Counted from the first letter of the stretch, positions 34,745-44,715 are shown. The stretch is 64,000 nt of DNA from Thermogemmatispora carboxidivorans (GCF_000702505.1 NZ_JNIM01000001.1:4216001-4280000); one strand, 5' to 3'. Numbers and translations: made by a program. The notes: a model not told the origin generated them from the sequence alone.

Positions 34745-35747
34745 ATGTATCTGGACCGAGTGCAGGTGCGTGTGCGGCAGTATCCGCAGCTTTACGGGCG
34801 CTGGCAGCCTTGCTATCCTTCGTGGGCAAGCTGGCTGGAGCAGCAGCTTGGCCTGCGCTTCCCGCAGGCCTATCGGGAGTTTCTGCTCTGGCTTGGGCAC
34901 TGGAGCGGCGGTCTGCTCGATGGTATCTCTTGCTGTTGGATGCATCTTGAATTCAATCAGCGCTGGGCGCGCGGCAATCTCGTGGAGCGAGAGCCGCTGC
35001 GGCTGCCGACGCTAGTGAATGCGCTGCCACCAGACGCGCTGATCTTCTGGCGCGAGGGCTATGACCGCTTTGCTTTCTTCCGCAGCGGTGAGGGAGATGA
35101 TCCGCCTGTCTATAGCTGGCAGCGTCTGGCCGACAAGCCAAGTGCCTGGGAGCCTACGGGGAAGAGCTTTGTGACCTTTCTAGAGCAAGAGCTTGAACAG
35201 GCGCTGAGGCGTCGGGCAGCGCTGGAGGAAGCGCTGACCCGTCGTACCCCACCGCCGGGCGGTTATCTGGGGCGCGTGCGTGCGCGCTATGAGGCGATGG
35301 CCGGGCTGCTTCCGGGTCCTATTGAGGGATGCCCTGAGCAGGAAATAGCTGATCTGGAGCGTGCATTGCGGCGTCGTTTGCCGGCGGCTTATCGCGAGCT
35401 GCTCCTTTGGGTAGGCCATCATCACAGTGGTCTCCTCAGCGAGCTGGCAATCTCGATTGATACCCTCTTGCCTTTGCAGCGGCAGGCTCGGGCTTGGCTG
35501 CAAGCGGATCGCGTGCCGGTGCGTTTGCCGGACGATGCTTTTGTCTTCTACCAGCGTTACGAGTCGGCCTTTGGCTTCTTCCGTCTGAGTGAGGGGGAGG
35601 ACCCTCCTGTTTATGGTCATTGATGATCCACGCCAGCCGCGTTTTGAGTGGTGGCATCGTCATCTCAGCGATTTTGTGATGGCTCAGTTAGAGGAAAGTA
35701 TCGCTTTGGCCGAGCGGCGTTGGCTTTGGGAAAGCCACCAGAGGTAG
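34745..35747 (+). pseudogene. Tandem SUKH (SMI1/KNR4) immunity-type protein, frameshifted near the end
   Basis: Two SUKH domains: the first about residues 20-155 (PQAYREFLLWLGHWSGGLL..., RFAFFRSGEGDDPPVY), the second about 185-290 (LPAAYRELLLWVGHHHSGLL..., AFGFFRLSEGEDPPVY). The open frame stops at 35623 right after the second DPPV motif. In the next frame, from 35613 to 35747, the missing tail follows (VIDDPRQPRF, then WHRHLSDFVMAQLEESIAL), matching the end of the first domain. Removing one T from the GTTT at 35609-35612 restores a single frame reading DPPVMVIDD. SUKH proteins neutralise nuclease and deaminase toxins, and the gene before it encodes a deaminase-like domain. Either a real loss of the second domain's tail or a sequencing error. 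Confidence 0.75.
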
Positions 35748-36251
35748 CGCCCTGTAACTTCTTGATCTCAGATTTTGCCTGTTTTACCTGCAAATAGGGA
35801 AAGCCACCTTTAGGCTGGCACCTCCCCCGCCGCTATCATCCCGGCGCAGCTAAACACCCCGAATCGATCCTGAGTGGCTCCTTCTGGCGACAGCCCTCAA
35901 TCAAGCCCGCTCGCTCCCCCAGTGGCAGCACCGGCAGGCCGGCCCAGCCCCAATACAGCGGACGACGGGCCGCTTCTTCTCTCAGCCTGGCCCTGGCTGC
36001 GCGCGCAGAGCAGCACAGAATAGAACAACGTAGACTTGCTAGCGCCTGACAGAGAGCCAGACACTAACGAAATTCTAACGTTCCTCCCACACTCTTCTAA
36101 CACAGCCTATGGCATCATACGTACTGTGGGGAGGTGTACCATACCACCACAGAGCGGAAGAGGCCACACGCAAGACAACTCGCTAAGACCCGACCACCAA
36201 CGTGACATACCAGGCTTCCCGGGATCTGCGTAGCTAACATGGAGGTGTGCC
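35748..36251. other. Intergenic region before htpG
   Basis: 504 bases. No ORF with a ribosome site, no CIRCE element and no clear sigma-70 pair were found. A small inverted repeat, GGTG..CACC at 36136-36151, lies about 100 bases before htpG. The region before 36010 is GC-rich and featureless. Confidence 0.4.
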
Positions 36252-38132
36252 ATGCCAGTTGAAACCCACAAGGAAACGCTGGGCTTTCAGGCGGAAGTCA
36301 AGCAATTGCTTGACATCATGATCCATTCGCTCTATAGCAATAAAGAGATTTTCCTGCGTGAGCTTATCTCTAACGCATCAGATGCCATCGACCGCCTGCG
36401 CTTCGACGCGCTCTCAAATCCCGACCTCTATGAGCGTGACGCCGACTTCAAGATCCGCGTCTCCTACGACCGCGACGCGCGCACCATCACGGTAAGCGAC
36501 AATGGCATTGGCATGTCGCGCGAGGAGGTCATCCAGAATATCGGCACCATCGCCAAGTCGGGCACGCGCGAATTCTTCCAGTCACTGACCGGCGACCAGC
36601 GCAAAGATGCCATGCTCATCGGCCAGTTCGGCGTTGGCTTCTACTCCTCGTTCGTGGTAGCCGATCGCGTGACCCTGCTGACACGCCGCGCCGGCCTACC
36701 AGCCGAGCAAGGTGTACGCTGGGAGTCCGATGGTCTGGGCGAGTATACGATCGAGACCATTGAGAAGCCGACACGCGGCACCGAGGTTATCTTGCACCTG
36801 CGCGAGGGCGAGGATGAGCTGCTCAATGGCTACCGTCTGCGCTCGATCATCCGTAAGTACTCGGACCATATCCAGCTCCCCATCGTGATGAAGGTCGAGG
36901 GCAAGGACGAGGAGGAGGTCGTCAATAAAGCTTCGGCTCTGTGGGCCCGCTCGAAGAGCGAGATCAGCGAGCAGGAATACAAGGACTTCTACAAGTACAT
37001 TTCGCACGACTTCGCCGACCCGCTGGCCTGGGTCCATAGCCACATGGAGGGCACCCACGAGTATACGCTCCTGCTCTTCATTCCCTCACAGGCGCCCTTC
37101 GACCTGTGGCTGCGCGAGCGCCATCATGGCGCCAAGCTGTATGTGCGCCGCGTCTATATCATGGACGATATCGAGAATAGGCTGCTGCCGCGTTATCTGC
37201 GCTTCGTGCGTGGCGTCATCGACTCCGATGACCTACCCCTCAACGTCTCCCGCGAGATGCTGCAGCAGAACCGTCTGATCGATACGATGCGCGCCACAGC
37301 GACTAAGAAGATTCTCGGCCTGCTCAGCGATATGGCCGAGAAGGAGCCAGGCAAGTACGCTATCTTCTGGCGCGAATTCGGGCGCGTGCTCAAAGAGGGC
37401 CTGGTCGAAGACCAGACCAATCGCGACCAGATCGCCCGCCTGCTGCGCTTCGCCTCAACGACCAGCGGCCCAGAGCAATCGGTCTCGCTGGAAACCTATG
37501 TCTCGCGCAAGAAGGAAGGCCAGGATAAGATCTACTACCTGCTGGCCGAAAGCTACGAAGCCGCCAAGGATAGCCCGCTGCTGGAGATCTTCAAGCAGAA
37601 GGGCGTCGAGGTCTTGATCTGGACCGACCCCATCGACCACTTCGTGCAGCACGAGCTGCGGGAATATGGCGGTCTGCCCTTCCAGTCGATTGCACGCGGC
37701 GAGGTCGACCTGAGCAAGCTAGAGGATAAGCAGGAGCAGGAGGAACGCCAAAAGAGCGCCGATGAGGTGCGCGACCTGCTGGAGCGCTTCAAGAAGGTCC
37801 TCAGCGAGAAGGTCAAGGATGTGCGCACGACAAGCCGCCTGACAACTTCACCCGCCTGCCTGGTAGTCGACGAGGACGGCATCGATCCCAATCTGAAACG
37901 CCTGCTGCAGGCCGCTGGCCAGGCCGTGCCCGCCGACAAGCCGATCCTGGAGATTAACCCACAGCACCCGATTATTCAGCGCCTGCGCCACGAGCAGGAC
38001 GAGGAGCGCTTCGCCGATTGGACCTGGGTGCTCTTCGATCAGGCTGTGCTCAGCAGCGGCGACCAGTTGGAGAACCCGATCAGCTTTGTCAACCGCCTGA
38101 ACAACCTGCTGACCCGCCTGGGCACAGCATGA
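36252..38132 (+). CDS. htpG: Molecular chaperone HtpG (Hsp90 family)
   Basis: 626 residues, the normal bacterial length. The N-terminal GHKL ATPase has ELISNASDAIDRLRF, DNGIGM and GQFGVGFYSSF. The middle domain contains the catalytic-loop Arg region (PLNVSREMLQQN) and the C-terminal dimer domain ends the protein. It is a cytosolic ATP-dependent chaperone. GGAGGT lies 5 bases before the ATG. The gene appears monocistronic, converging with a DUF1697 gene across 140 bases. Confidence 0.97.
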   Translation: MPVETHKETLGFQAEVKQLLDIMIHSLYSNKEIFLRELISNASDAIDRLRFDALSNPDLYERDADFKIRVSYDRDARTITVSDNGIGMSREEVIQNIGTIAKSGTREFFQSLTGDQRKDAMLIGQFGVGFYSSFVVADRVTLLTRRAGLPAEQGVRWESDGLGEYTIETIEKPTRGTEVILHLREGEDELLNGYRLRSIIRKYSDHIQLPIVMKVEGKDEEEVVNKASALWARSKSEISEQEYKDFYKYISHDFADPLAWVHSHMEGTHEYTLLLFIPSQAPFDLWLRERHHGAKLYVRRVYIMDDIENRLLPRYLRFVRGVIDSDDLPLNVSREMLQQNRLIDTMRATATKKILGLLSDMAEKEPGKYAIFWREFGRVLKEGLVEDQTNRDQIARLLRFASTTSGPEQSVSLETYVSRKKEGQDKIYYLLAESYEAAKDSPLLEIFKQKGVEVLIWTDPIDHFVQHELREYGGLPFQSIARGEVDLSKLEDKQEQEERQKSADEVRDLLERFKKVLSEKVKDVRTTSRLTTSPACLVVDEDGIDPNLKRLLQAAGQAVPADKPILEINPQHPIIQRLRHEQDEERFADWTWVLFDQAVLSSGDQLENPISFVNRLNNLLTRLGTA

Positions 38133-38274
38133 GACAGGCCACCGCAACGCCAGCCCGCCAGGGGAGAACCTTCCCCCTGTCCCACAGCTCTGTTTCGCCC
38201 GCACCCGCTCGCTACCAACCAGCGGGGCGGGCGAGCTGCTTTCTCCTGATCCCCTGATGACGCCTTTCCCCAGG

Positions 38275-38847
38275 CTATGCCTGCTCTCCCTTTTGCCTTT
38301 GCTGGAGCAGTCGCCTTATCTGGAGCACGGTCTTCCAATTACGCCCCGTGGCTGGACAGCCAAGAGCACGCTCAAGCACAGCAGGCGTCAGCTTCGAGCG
38401 CCCGATCCCATTGGCATACCAGATATACAGCTCCTGACCACGTGCCGAGAGCTGGAGCTTCTCGGACCCTGCAGCGGCGAGTCGCCGCAAGGCAGAGGCC
38501 CCCTCTGCCATTGGGGTCGCGACCAGGAAGAGCACCACGAGGCGCTCAGGCGCCTGCTCGGCCTCTGACGGGAACGGATTCGCCGCGATGACCTCCTCCA
38601 GGTCAGCGGCGCTGCGCAGGGCAACCCGGCTGGCAAAGCCAAACTCCTGGAGGAAGCGCTCCTCAATCTGACAAGCCAGCATCCTGGCGTCACTTTCGTC
38701 AGCGCTGAAGAGCACGTTGCCCGTCTGGATATAGGTGCTGACAGCCCGCAGCCCTAGAGACTCGTGCATGGCCTTGAGGGCTGGCATAGAGACCATCCCA
38801 CGCCCACCCACATTGAGTGCGCGAAAAAAGGCCACATAGGTCGTCAT
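38275..38847 (-). CDS. DUF1697 family protein
   Basis: 190 residues opening with MTTYVAFFRALNVGGRGMVSMPALKAM and AVSTYIQTGNVLFS, the hallmark of DUF1697 proteins, whose biochemical role is not established. The second Met (38847) is preferred because AAGGGG lies 10 bases upstream; the first Met at 38856 is only one base from it. The C-terminal half ends in a Lys/Arg-rich helix with LERALGCPATGRNWKTV. Convergent with htpG; the 142-base gap holds a GC-rich inverted repeat (CGCCCGC/GCGGGCG). Confidence 0.85.
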   Translation of the reverse strand: MTTYVAFFRALNVGGRGMVSMPALKAMHESLGLRAVSTYIQTGNVLFSADESDARMLACQIEERFLQEFGFASRVALRSAADLEEVIAANPFPSEAEQAPERLVVLFLVATPMAEGASALRRLAAAGSEKLQLSARGQELYIWYANGIGRSKLTPAVLERALGCPATGRNWKTVLQIRRLLQQRQKGEQA

Positions 38848-38984
38848 CTCTCTCATGCCCCTTTCATCTCTGCTCGCCAGTTGGCGAATCGTCAGCTTTC
38901 TTATTGATATGTTCTGCTTCAGCTCCCAGAGCCAGGAAGAGAGATGATTACCTGGATATACTTAGACAAAAAGAGTGTTAGAGA

Positions 38985-39013
38985 TTGCCTATCTAGCAAT
39001 TAATCAGTATAGT
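38985..39013 (+). promoter_or_regulatory. Promoter of the membrane glycosyltransferase gene
   Basis: TTGCCT (38985-38990) and TATAGT (39008-39013) are separated by 17 bases within an AT-rich patch, about 50 bases before the start codon. Confidence 0.65.
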
Positions 39014-39063
39014 TGTGGCAGCAATGACAAGGGGGAGAGTCAAAGCGAGGAGGAACAGCGCGC

Positions 39064-41049
39064 ATGTTGTCAGCAGGAAGCGAGATCGCACCAGCGTCAC
39101 AGCAGACCGGGAACAGACCGCAAGGCCGGCTGATCCTGATCAGGCTTCAGGAAAAAGGCAGGAGTCTGGCGAGGAGTCTGGCGAGGAGTCTGGCGAGGAA
39201 CTGGCCGCTCTGGCTTTGTCTGGCACTGGCCCTGGCTGTGCGCCTCTTCCTGGCGATTCGCCATAATCCGGTCATCGAAGGAGATGAGGCTCTCACCGGT
39301 ATTCAAGCGGAGAACATCCTGCACGGCGAGTGGCCAATCTACTACTACGGGCAGCCCTATATGGGGAGCCTGGAAGCCTATATCATTGCGCTGTTTTTTG
39401 CCATTGCCGGGCCATCGGTACTGGTCCTGCGCATTGCCATGAGCTGCACTTCACTGCTCCTCGTCTGGCTCACCTGGCGCTTTGGCGAGGCCCTTGCCAG
39501 CGAGGCTGGCCTGCGCGCAGGTCCGCGCCGGCTCTTCCTGACAGTGGCGACAGCCATCGCAGCTTTACCCCCTCTCTACGATACTGTCCTGGAACTACGT
39601 TCCTACGGCGGCTACACCGAGGCCATGATCGTGATGCTCTGGCTGCTCTGGGCTACGCTGCGTCTAACGCAACGCTGGCAGCAGGGTGCCAGCCGGCCTG
39701 AGTTAGCCTGGCGCTGGGCAGGAATCGGTCTGCTCATCGGCCTGGGCCTCTGGATCGATCCCCTGATCATCTATGCCCTGGCCACAATGGTGCTCTGGCT
39801 CGCCGGCTTCCTCTGGCAGGCGTGGCCGCGGCAGCAGAAGCAGAGCGAGGGAGACCGGAGCAAGAGCAGTCAATGGGTCCGACTAAAGGCGGGCTTCCTG
39901 GCAACGCCAGCGGCACTGCCGTCACTGCTGCTGGGATTGGGACCAGCGCTCATCTACGGCGCACAACAGAGCTGGGAGAATTTTCTCTATATGCTGCACG
40001 GCGGACATCCTATCGCCGCCCCAGGCAGCCGGCTCCATATCCTGCGCGAAGTTGTCATCTTCTATGCGCGTTGTATCGCCCCGCGCGTCATTGGCGGCAC
40101 ATTGCCAACCGAGCCTTATGTGACTCAAAATCATCCGGCGATTCTGACACCAGGGCTGGTCATCAATGGCCTGGCAATGACGCTGGCCGCTAGCGCCCTG
40201 TTTCTCCCAAGGATCTGGCCCCGGCGAACCGTGCTCTGCCTGCGCCGCCTGACGCTGCTGCCCCTCCTCTTCACGCTCTGCCTGACGCTTATCTATTGCC
40301 TCGATCCGCTGGCGGTAGCTAGCGTCTACTCGGGCTGTGGACCGTGGGACCTGACTGGACGCTATGTAGTGCCGCTGGTCATTGTTCTACCGTTCTTCTT
40401 GGCATCAGCCGCCACTCTCTGCTGGTACGGCTCCGCCGCAACTGATAGCCAGTCCTTGCCTGGCAGCCCGGCCTCAGCCGCCACCGCTCTGCCAGCCAGG
40501 TCACTGACGCTACGACCAGTCAGCAAGTGGCCAGCCTGGCAGTCACTGCTACGCCCCACTCTCCTGCTCCTCCTGCTAGCCTGCTACTTCAGCACGCAGT
40601 TCTCGGCCTACGCCGTAGCCAACACACATAACACGTTCGAGACCTCTGGCTGCGTCAAGGCGCCGGGTGACTACACTCCCATCATCGCTTATCTGCGCCA
40701 ACAGCATATCAGCTACGCCCTGGCAACAGCCTGGGTCGGTAACCCCATTACATTCATCACAAATCAGCAGATCCTGGTGACTGAGCCACGCGCGCGCCTG
40801 CCGGAATATAGTCAGCGCGTACTCCACGCCGCCCACTACGCCCTGCTGCTCTTCGTGCGCCAGGACAACAGCCAACCAGCTATTGTACAGGCGCTCCAGC
40901 ACGAACACTGGCGCTATACAGTGCGGCGCTTCCCGACGGTACCCGGCTGGGAACTCATGGTTGTCATCACTCCCGATCATCATGTCTCACCGACTGATCC
41001 CGCCTTCCGACAGGCACTGACTCAGCTCTACAATCGCTGCGAGGAATGA
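39064..41049 (+). CDS. GT-C family membrane glycosyltransferase (GT39/ArnT-like)
   Basis: 661 residues. After a basic N-terminus come about ten to twelve membrane helices, the first at about residues 50-68 (WPLWLCLALALAVRLFLAI). The first outer loop has EGDEALTGIQAENILHGEWPIYYYGQPYMGSLEAY, where the Asp-Glu is the catalytic pair of polyprenyl-phosphate-sugar transferases. The C-terminal 150 residues are an extracytoplasmic domain. It likely moves a lipid-linked sugar to a protein or lipid on the outer face. GAGGA lies about 10 bases before the ATG. Confidence 0.82.
   Translation: MLSAGSEIAPASQQTGNRPQGRLILIRLQEKGRSLARSLARSLARNWPLWLCLALALAVRLFLAIRHNPVIEGDEALTGIQAENILHGEWPIYYYGQPYMGSLEAYIIALFFAIAGPSVLVLRIAMSCTSLLLVWLTWRFGEALASEAGLRAGPRRLFLTVATAIAALPPLYDTVLELRSYGGYTEAMIVMLWLLWATLRLTQRWQQGASRPELAWRWAGIGLLIGLGLWIDPLIIYALATMVLWLAGFLWQAWPRQQKQSEGDRSKSSQWVRLKAGFLATPAALPSLLLGLGPALIYGAQQSWENFLYMLHGGHPIAAPGSRLHILREVVIFYARCIAPRVIGGTLPTEPYVTQNHPAILTPGLVINGLAMTLAASALFLPRIWPRRTVLCLRRLTLLPLLFTLCLTLIYCLDPLAVASVYSGCGPWDLTGRYVVPLVIVLPFFLASAATLCWYGSAATDSQSLPGSPASAATALPARSLTLRPVSKWPAWQSLLRPTLLLLLLACYFSTQFSAYAVANTHNTFETSGCVKAPGDYTPIIAYLRQQHISYALATAWVGNPITFITNQQILVTEPRARLPEYSQRVLHAAHYALLLFVRQDNSQPAIVQALQHEHWRYTVRRFPTVPGWELMVVITPDHHVSPTDPAFRQALTQLYNRCEE
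39161..39196 (+). repeat. Three perfect 12-bp tandem repeats inside the coding frame
   Basis: The unit GGAGTCTGGCGA occurs three times head to tail, in frame, giving an (RSLA) repeat in the basic cytoplasmic N-terminus of the glycosyltransferase. A fourth, imperfect copy follows. Copy number could vary without breaking the frame. Confidence 0.9.
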
Positions 41050-41202
41050 AGAGTCGACCACCTACGTGTCACTCGTCAGTCCGGCAACCCAGCCAGCCAA
41101 TTGGGACAAAGCAAGGTCCTATTTGCCAGTCCAGGAAAGGTCGATCCTATCCCCTGCCAGAAGGGGCTGTTCCCGCCGTCCCGGGACAGAAATGCCGCCC
41201 GG

Positions 41203-41231
41203 TTGTATTTACGGGCCAGGGATGTTAAACT
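41203..41231 (+). promoter_or_regulatory. Promoter of the LevR-like activator gene
   Basis: TTGTAT (41203-41208) and TAAACT (41226-41231) with a 17-base spacer, 60 bases before the TTG start. A 10-bp perfect palindrome GTCCCGGGAC (41178-41187) lies just upstream and could bind a regulator. Confidence 0.5.
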
Positions 41232-41292
41232 GAACACTGAACAGACAGGCAATCCGCTGAGCTGAGCAGGTCAGTCAGAAGGAAGACATCGC

Positions 41293-44200
41293 TTGCTGCG
41301 CAAAGATCGCGTCTTTGAAATCTTGCGCGCCATGTGTGCGGAGGCCGCCGCTGCCCCCGAAGGCACGGCGCTCAGGCGCAAGCGAGGGTTCAGCGCCGAA
41401 GAAGTCGCGGAACGCGCCGCTATCGATCGCACCAATGCCAGCCGTGACCTCAATCAGTTAGCACAGGAGGGGAAGGTCGAGCGCATTCCTGGCCGCCCTG
41501 TCCTGTTCGCTGTCAGGAGCCTCACCCCCCAACCGTCACCGCAGCCGGTCGGGCCAGAGCCATCGTCGGCCAGGGAGTCGCAGCAGAAGCAGACCCAGCA
41601 GACGCAGGCCCCAGCGGCCACCCGCCAGCCAGATCTGCCCAAGCTGGTCAGACCAGAGGCTCCCAACAAGCTGCCGGTGGTGGTGGCCTCCATGCAGAGT
41701 GGAGCCATAGTTACCAGCTTCGAAACGCTGGTCGGGAGCGACGAAGGACTGAAGGTCGCTATCCAGCAGGCGAAGGCGGCCATGCTCTACCCGCCGCACG
41801 GGCTACACACGCTCATCTGCGGCCCCAGCGGCGTGGGCAAGACCACCTTTGCGCGCCTGATGCATGCCTTTGCCATCGAATTCGGGGCCTTACCTCCCAA
41901 CGCCCCCTTTATCTCCTTCAACTGCGCCGACTATGCCGGCAACCCTCAGCTACTCATGGCCCACCTCTTCGGAGTTGTCCGCGGGGCGTACACCGGGGCC
42001 GAGCGCGATCGCCCGGGGCTTGTCGAGCAGGCGAGCGGGGGCATTCTCTTTCTCGACGAAGTGCATCGCCTCCCGCCCGAGGGGCAGGAAATGCTCTTCT
42101 ACCTGATGGATCGCGAGCGCTTCCGCCGTCTGGGCGACGTTGAAGAGCGGCAGGCCAGCATTCTGCTCATCGCCGCCACCACCGAGGACCCCAGCGTCAC
42201 CTTGCTACCGACCTTCCGCCGGCGCATCCCCATGCTCATCACCCTGCCCGGTCTGGCCGAGCGCTCGATGCAGGAGCGCTACGCCCTCATCCGTGCCTTC
42301 TTCACCACCGAATGCAGCAGCATTGGCGCCAACATCCATATTGAACCCCAGGTCATCCAGGCCCTCCTACTCTACGAATGCCCCGGCAACATTGGACAAC
42401 TACGCACCGACATCCAGCTCCTCTGCGCCCGCGCCTATCTCGACTACCGCACGCGCAATCTCAGCGAGCTGCACGTCGATGTGAGCATCCTGCCCGACCA
42501 CGTGCGTCGTGGCCTGCTGCGCACCGCTGAGCTGCAGCGCTCGCTGGAGCCGTTGCTTGACGTCCTCAAGGTCACCCACATCTTCACCCCCACCGGCCTC
42601 AGCCTCGACGTCTTGCCGCACTCGGCCCGCGATCTCTACGAGACCATCAGCCAGGAAGTGCGCTCGCTGCGCCGCAGCGGCCTCACCGACAGCGAAGTCA
42701 ATCGTCTCCTGCAGCTAGAGATCCAGCACTACTTCCAGCGCTTCGCCGACGAAGTGACACGCGCCCGTCAGGAGGCGGCCCCCCACCTGGTCGACGAGCA
42801 GGTCGCCGCCGCCTGTCGCGCCGTAGTCGATTACGCTGCTCAGCGCCTGGAGCGCGACCTGCCCGAGAAACTGGCCCTCGTTCTGGCCATGCACGTCACC
42901 AGCACGCTGGAGCACCTGGCCCGCGGCCATCAGGTCCCCGCCTCCGTCATCGAATCCGTAGCCGAAACTTATCCCCGCGAATATGAGGTAGCGCGCGCCG
43001 CCCTGGCTCAATTGCGCAACGCCCTGCAGGCCCCACTGCCCGAGAGCGAGGTCGATGTGCTGGCCGTGCTTCTCGCCCATGCCGATAGCCTGCTCAGCAG
43101 CGAGCAGCCCGGGGTCGGTATTGTGGTCGCCGCCCACGGGCGCGGCATCGCCGCCGGCCTGGCCGAGCTGGCCAATACCCTGGTCGGCGTCAGAACGGTG
43201 CGCTGGGTCGAGCTGTCGCTGGAGCAGTCACCCGACGAGCTGGTGGCCCAGGTCGCCAGTTGGGTGCGCGTGGCCGACCAGGGGGCCGGCGTTCTGCTCC
43301 TCGTCGACTTTGTCTCTTTGCTCTCCCTGAGTGAGCTAGTCGAGCAACAGACCGGCGTGCGCGTACGCACGGTCTCCGACGTCAGCGCCCCTCTGGTGAT
43401 CGAGGCGGTGCGCCGCGCTCAGCGCTCGCGCGATCTGAGTCTCGACCAATTGGCCGAGAGCCTGACCCTCAATCGCGCCATCAGCAGCCGCAGCAGCAGC
43501 CGCGAGCGCCACACTGAGCCGCTGCCTACTGGCAGCTCAGAAGGCTCCAGCCGCGAGGCCGGGCGCGTGATTCTCTCAGTGTGTCTGACCGGCTTCGGCA
43601 GCGCAGCCAAGATTGCCGAGCTGATCAATGAAGCCCTGCCCGGCCTGCACAAGCAGGGGATCGATATCCTTTGCATGGACATGACGCTCTCCTACAAGAC
43701 GCGCGAGGACATCCAGCAACTCGTCGGCAATCGCCAGGTGATTGCCGTCGTAGGTACCATTAACCCACACCTGGACGACTATCCCTTCATTCCCTTGACG
43801 GATCTGCTCTTCGGCGACGGCCTGGCCCGCCTGCGCACCTTGCTTGGCGAGACGCTCATCGATCCGGCCCTGCTGCAGGCCGGGCGCGAGCAGGAGCCAG
43901 TGATGACGACCTCGCTTCCACTACCCCTGACCAGCGCGGTGGCAGCGGGCTACGCTCCTCTGGGGGAAGCCCTGAGCGACGGCAACGGGACCCAGGCGCA
44001 TCAGACTCAGCTCTTCTCACGCCGCGCCGATCTGGTGCGCCAGCTCACGGAGACCCTCAACCAGCGCATGATTTTCCTCAATCCGACCCGCGTTATGCCC
44101 CTGCTCGATCGAATGATCGAACTGATCGAGGTCGAGGTCGGCGAGAGCTTCCCGATGGAAGTCCTGGCCGGCCTGATGCTCCACCTGGCCTGTATCCTGG

Positions 44201-44403
44201 AGCGCGGCGTCCCCTACAAAGGAATGCTGATAAGCGACGCAGTGCGCCGCCTGGTCGAGCAGCAGTTTGCTCGCGACCTCTCGATCTGTCGCCACGCCCT
44301 GCAGCTCTTGGGAGAGCAGGTCGGGCGCTTCCTCCCCGATGAAGAGGCCTACAATATCGTCTGCATCCTGCGCCAGCTTGATATCTTCGCCGCCCGCTCC
44401 TGA
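41293..44403 (+). CDS. LevR-like sigma-54-dependent activator with PRD and PTS domains
   Basis: 1036 residues, TTG start with GGAAG 7 bases upstream. The order is: DNA-binding winged HTH (about 1-75), sigma-54 AAA domain (about 135-380) with GPSGVGKTT, GAYTGA for the canonical GAFTGA sigma-54 contact loop, and ILFLDEVHRL. A first PRD (about 440-560) follows, then an EIIA-Man-like domain with the phosphorylatable His in VVAAHGRG (about 617), an EIIB-like stretch with Cys in SVCLTGFGSA (about 760), and a last PRD with His in MLHLACILERG. The protein should activate a sigma-54 promoter under control of PTS phosphorylation. Its evident target is the PTS pair 490 bases downstream. Confidence 0.9.
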   Translation: MLRKDRVFEILRAMCAEAAAAPEGTALRRKRGFSAEEVAERAAIDRTNASRDLNQLAQEGKVERIPGRPVLFAVRSLTPQPSPQPVGPEPSSARESQQKQTQQTQAPAATRQPDLPKLVRPEAPNKLPVVVASMQSGAIVTSFETLVGSDEGLKVAIQQAKAAMLYPPHGLHTLICGPSGVGKTTFARLMHAFAIEFGALPPNAPFISFNCADYAGNPQLLMAHLFGVVRGAYTGAERDRPGLVEQASGGILFLDEVHRLPPEGQEMLFYLMDRERFRRLGDVEERQASILLIAATTEDPSVTLLPTFRRRIPMLITLPGLAERSMQERYALIRAFFTTECSSIGANIHIEPQVIQALLLYECPGNIGQLRTDIQLLCARAYLDYRTRNLSELHVDVSILPDHVRRGLLRTAELQRSLEPLLDVLKVTHIFTPTGLSLDVLPHSARDLYETISQEVRSLRRSGLTDSEVNRLLQLEIQHYFQRFADEVTRARQEAAPHLVDEQVAAACRAVVDYAAQRLERDLPEKLALVLAMHVTSTLEHLARGHQVPASVIESVAETYPREYEVARAALAQLRNALQAPLPESEVDVLAVLLAHADSLLSSEQPGVGIVVAAHGRGIAAGLAELANTLVGVRTVRWVELSLEQSPDELVAQVASWVRVADQGAGVLLLVDFVSLLSLSELVEQQTGVRVRTVSDVSAPLVIEAVRRAQRSRDLSLDQLAESLTLNRAISSRSSSRERHTEPLPTGSSEGSSREAGRVILSVCLTGFGSAAKIAELINEALPGLHKQGIDILCMDMTLSYKTREDIQQLVGNRQVIAVVGTINPHLDDYPFIPLTDLLFGDGLARLRTLLGETLIDPALLQAGREQEPVMTTSLPLPLTSAVAAGYAPLGEALSDGNGTQAHQTQLFSRRADLVRQLTETLNQRMIFLNPTRVMPLLDRMIELIEVEVGESFPMEVLAGLMLHLACILERGVPYKGMLISDAVRRLVEQQFARDLSICRHALQLLGEQVGRFLPDEEAYNIVCILRQLDIFAARS

Positions 44404-44715
44404 TCACCCCCGACGGCTTTCAGCCCCACCTCAGACCTGGTGTGCGGCCTTGGCACCGGGACCGCGCACGCACCATATCCCGCTGAACTACGTATAATAA
44501 GGGCAAAAGGAAGTAGAGAGCACCCTTAGTCGAGCGAGCGACATCTCTCAAAGGAGCCAGGGACCTGCTTGGCCTGCCGGAATGCCTGTCAGCGATGCTG
44601 TCCAGCCCAATAATACAGCCTGGCTGGCACAGCCGGGCTGAGTGCAACCCATCCATCGCCGTCCAGGTAGCAGGTGGTGCGTCCCTCTAGTGTGCTATCT
44701 GTGCTACACAGATTT
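44404..44715. promoter_or_regulatory. Spacer before the sigma-54 promoter, possible activator sites
   Basis: No ORF with a ribosome site. Inverted repeats around AGCC/GGCT (44606-44641) and a GTGCTA doublet (44691-44705) lie at distances typical of enhancer sites for a sigma-54 activator. No specific operator could be proven. Confidence 0.3.

Noticed and set aside
35748..36251. CIRCE heat-shock operator before htpG
   Set aside because: No TTAGCACTC-N9-GAGTGCTAA or close variant is present.
44446..44470. Second sigma-54 promoter (TTGGCAC near 44451)
   Set aside because: The GG is not followed by TTGC at the required distance, unlike the site at 44716.
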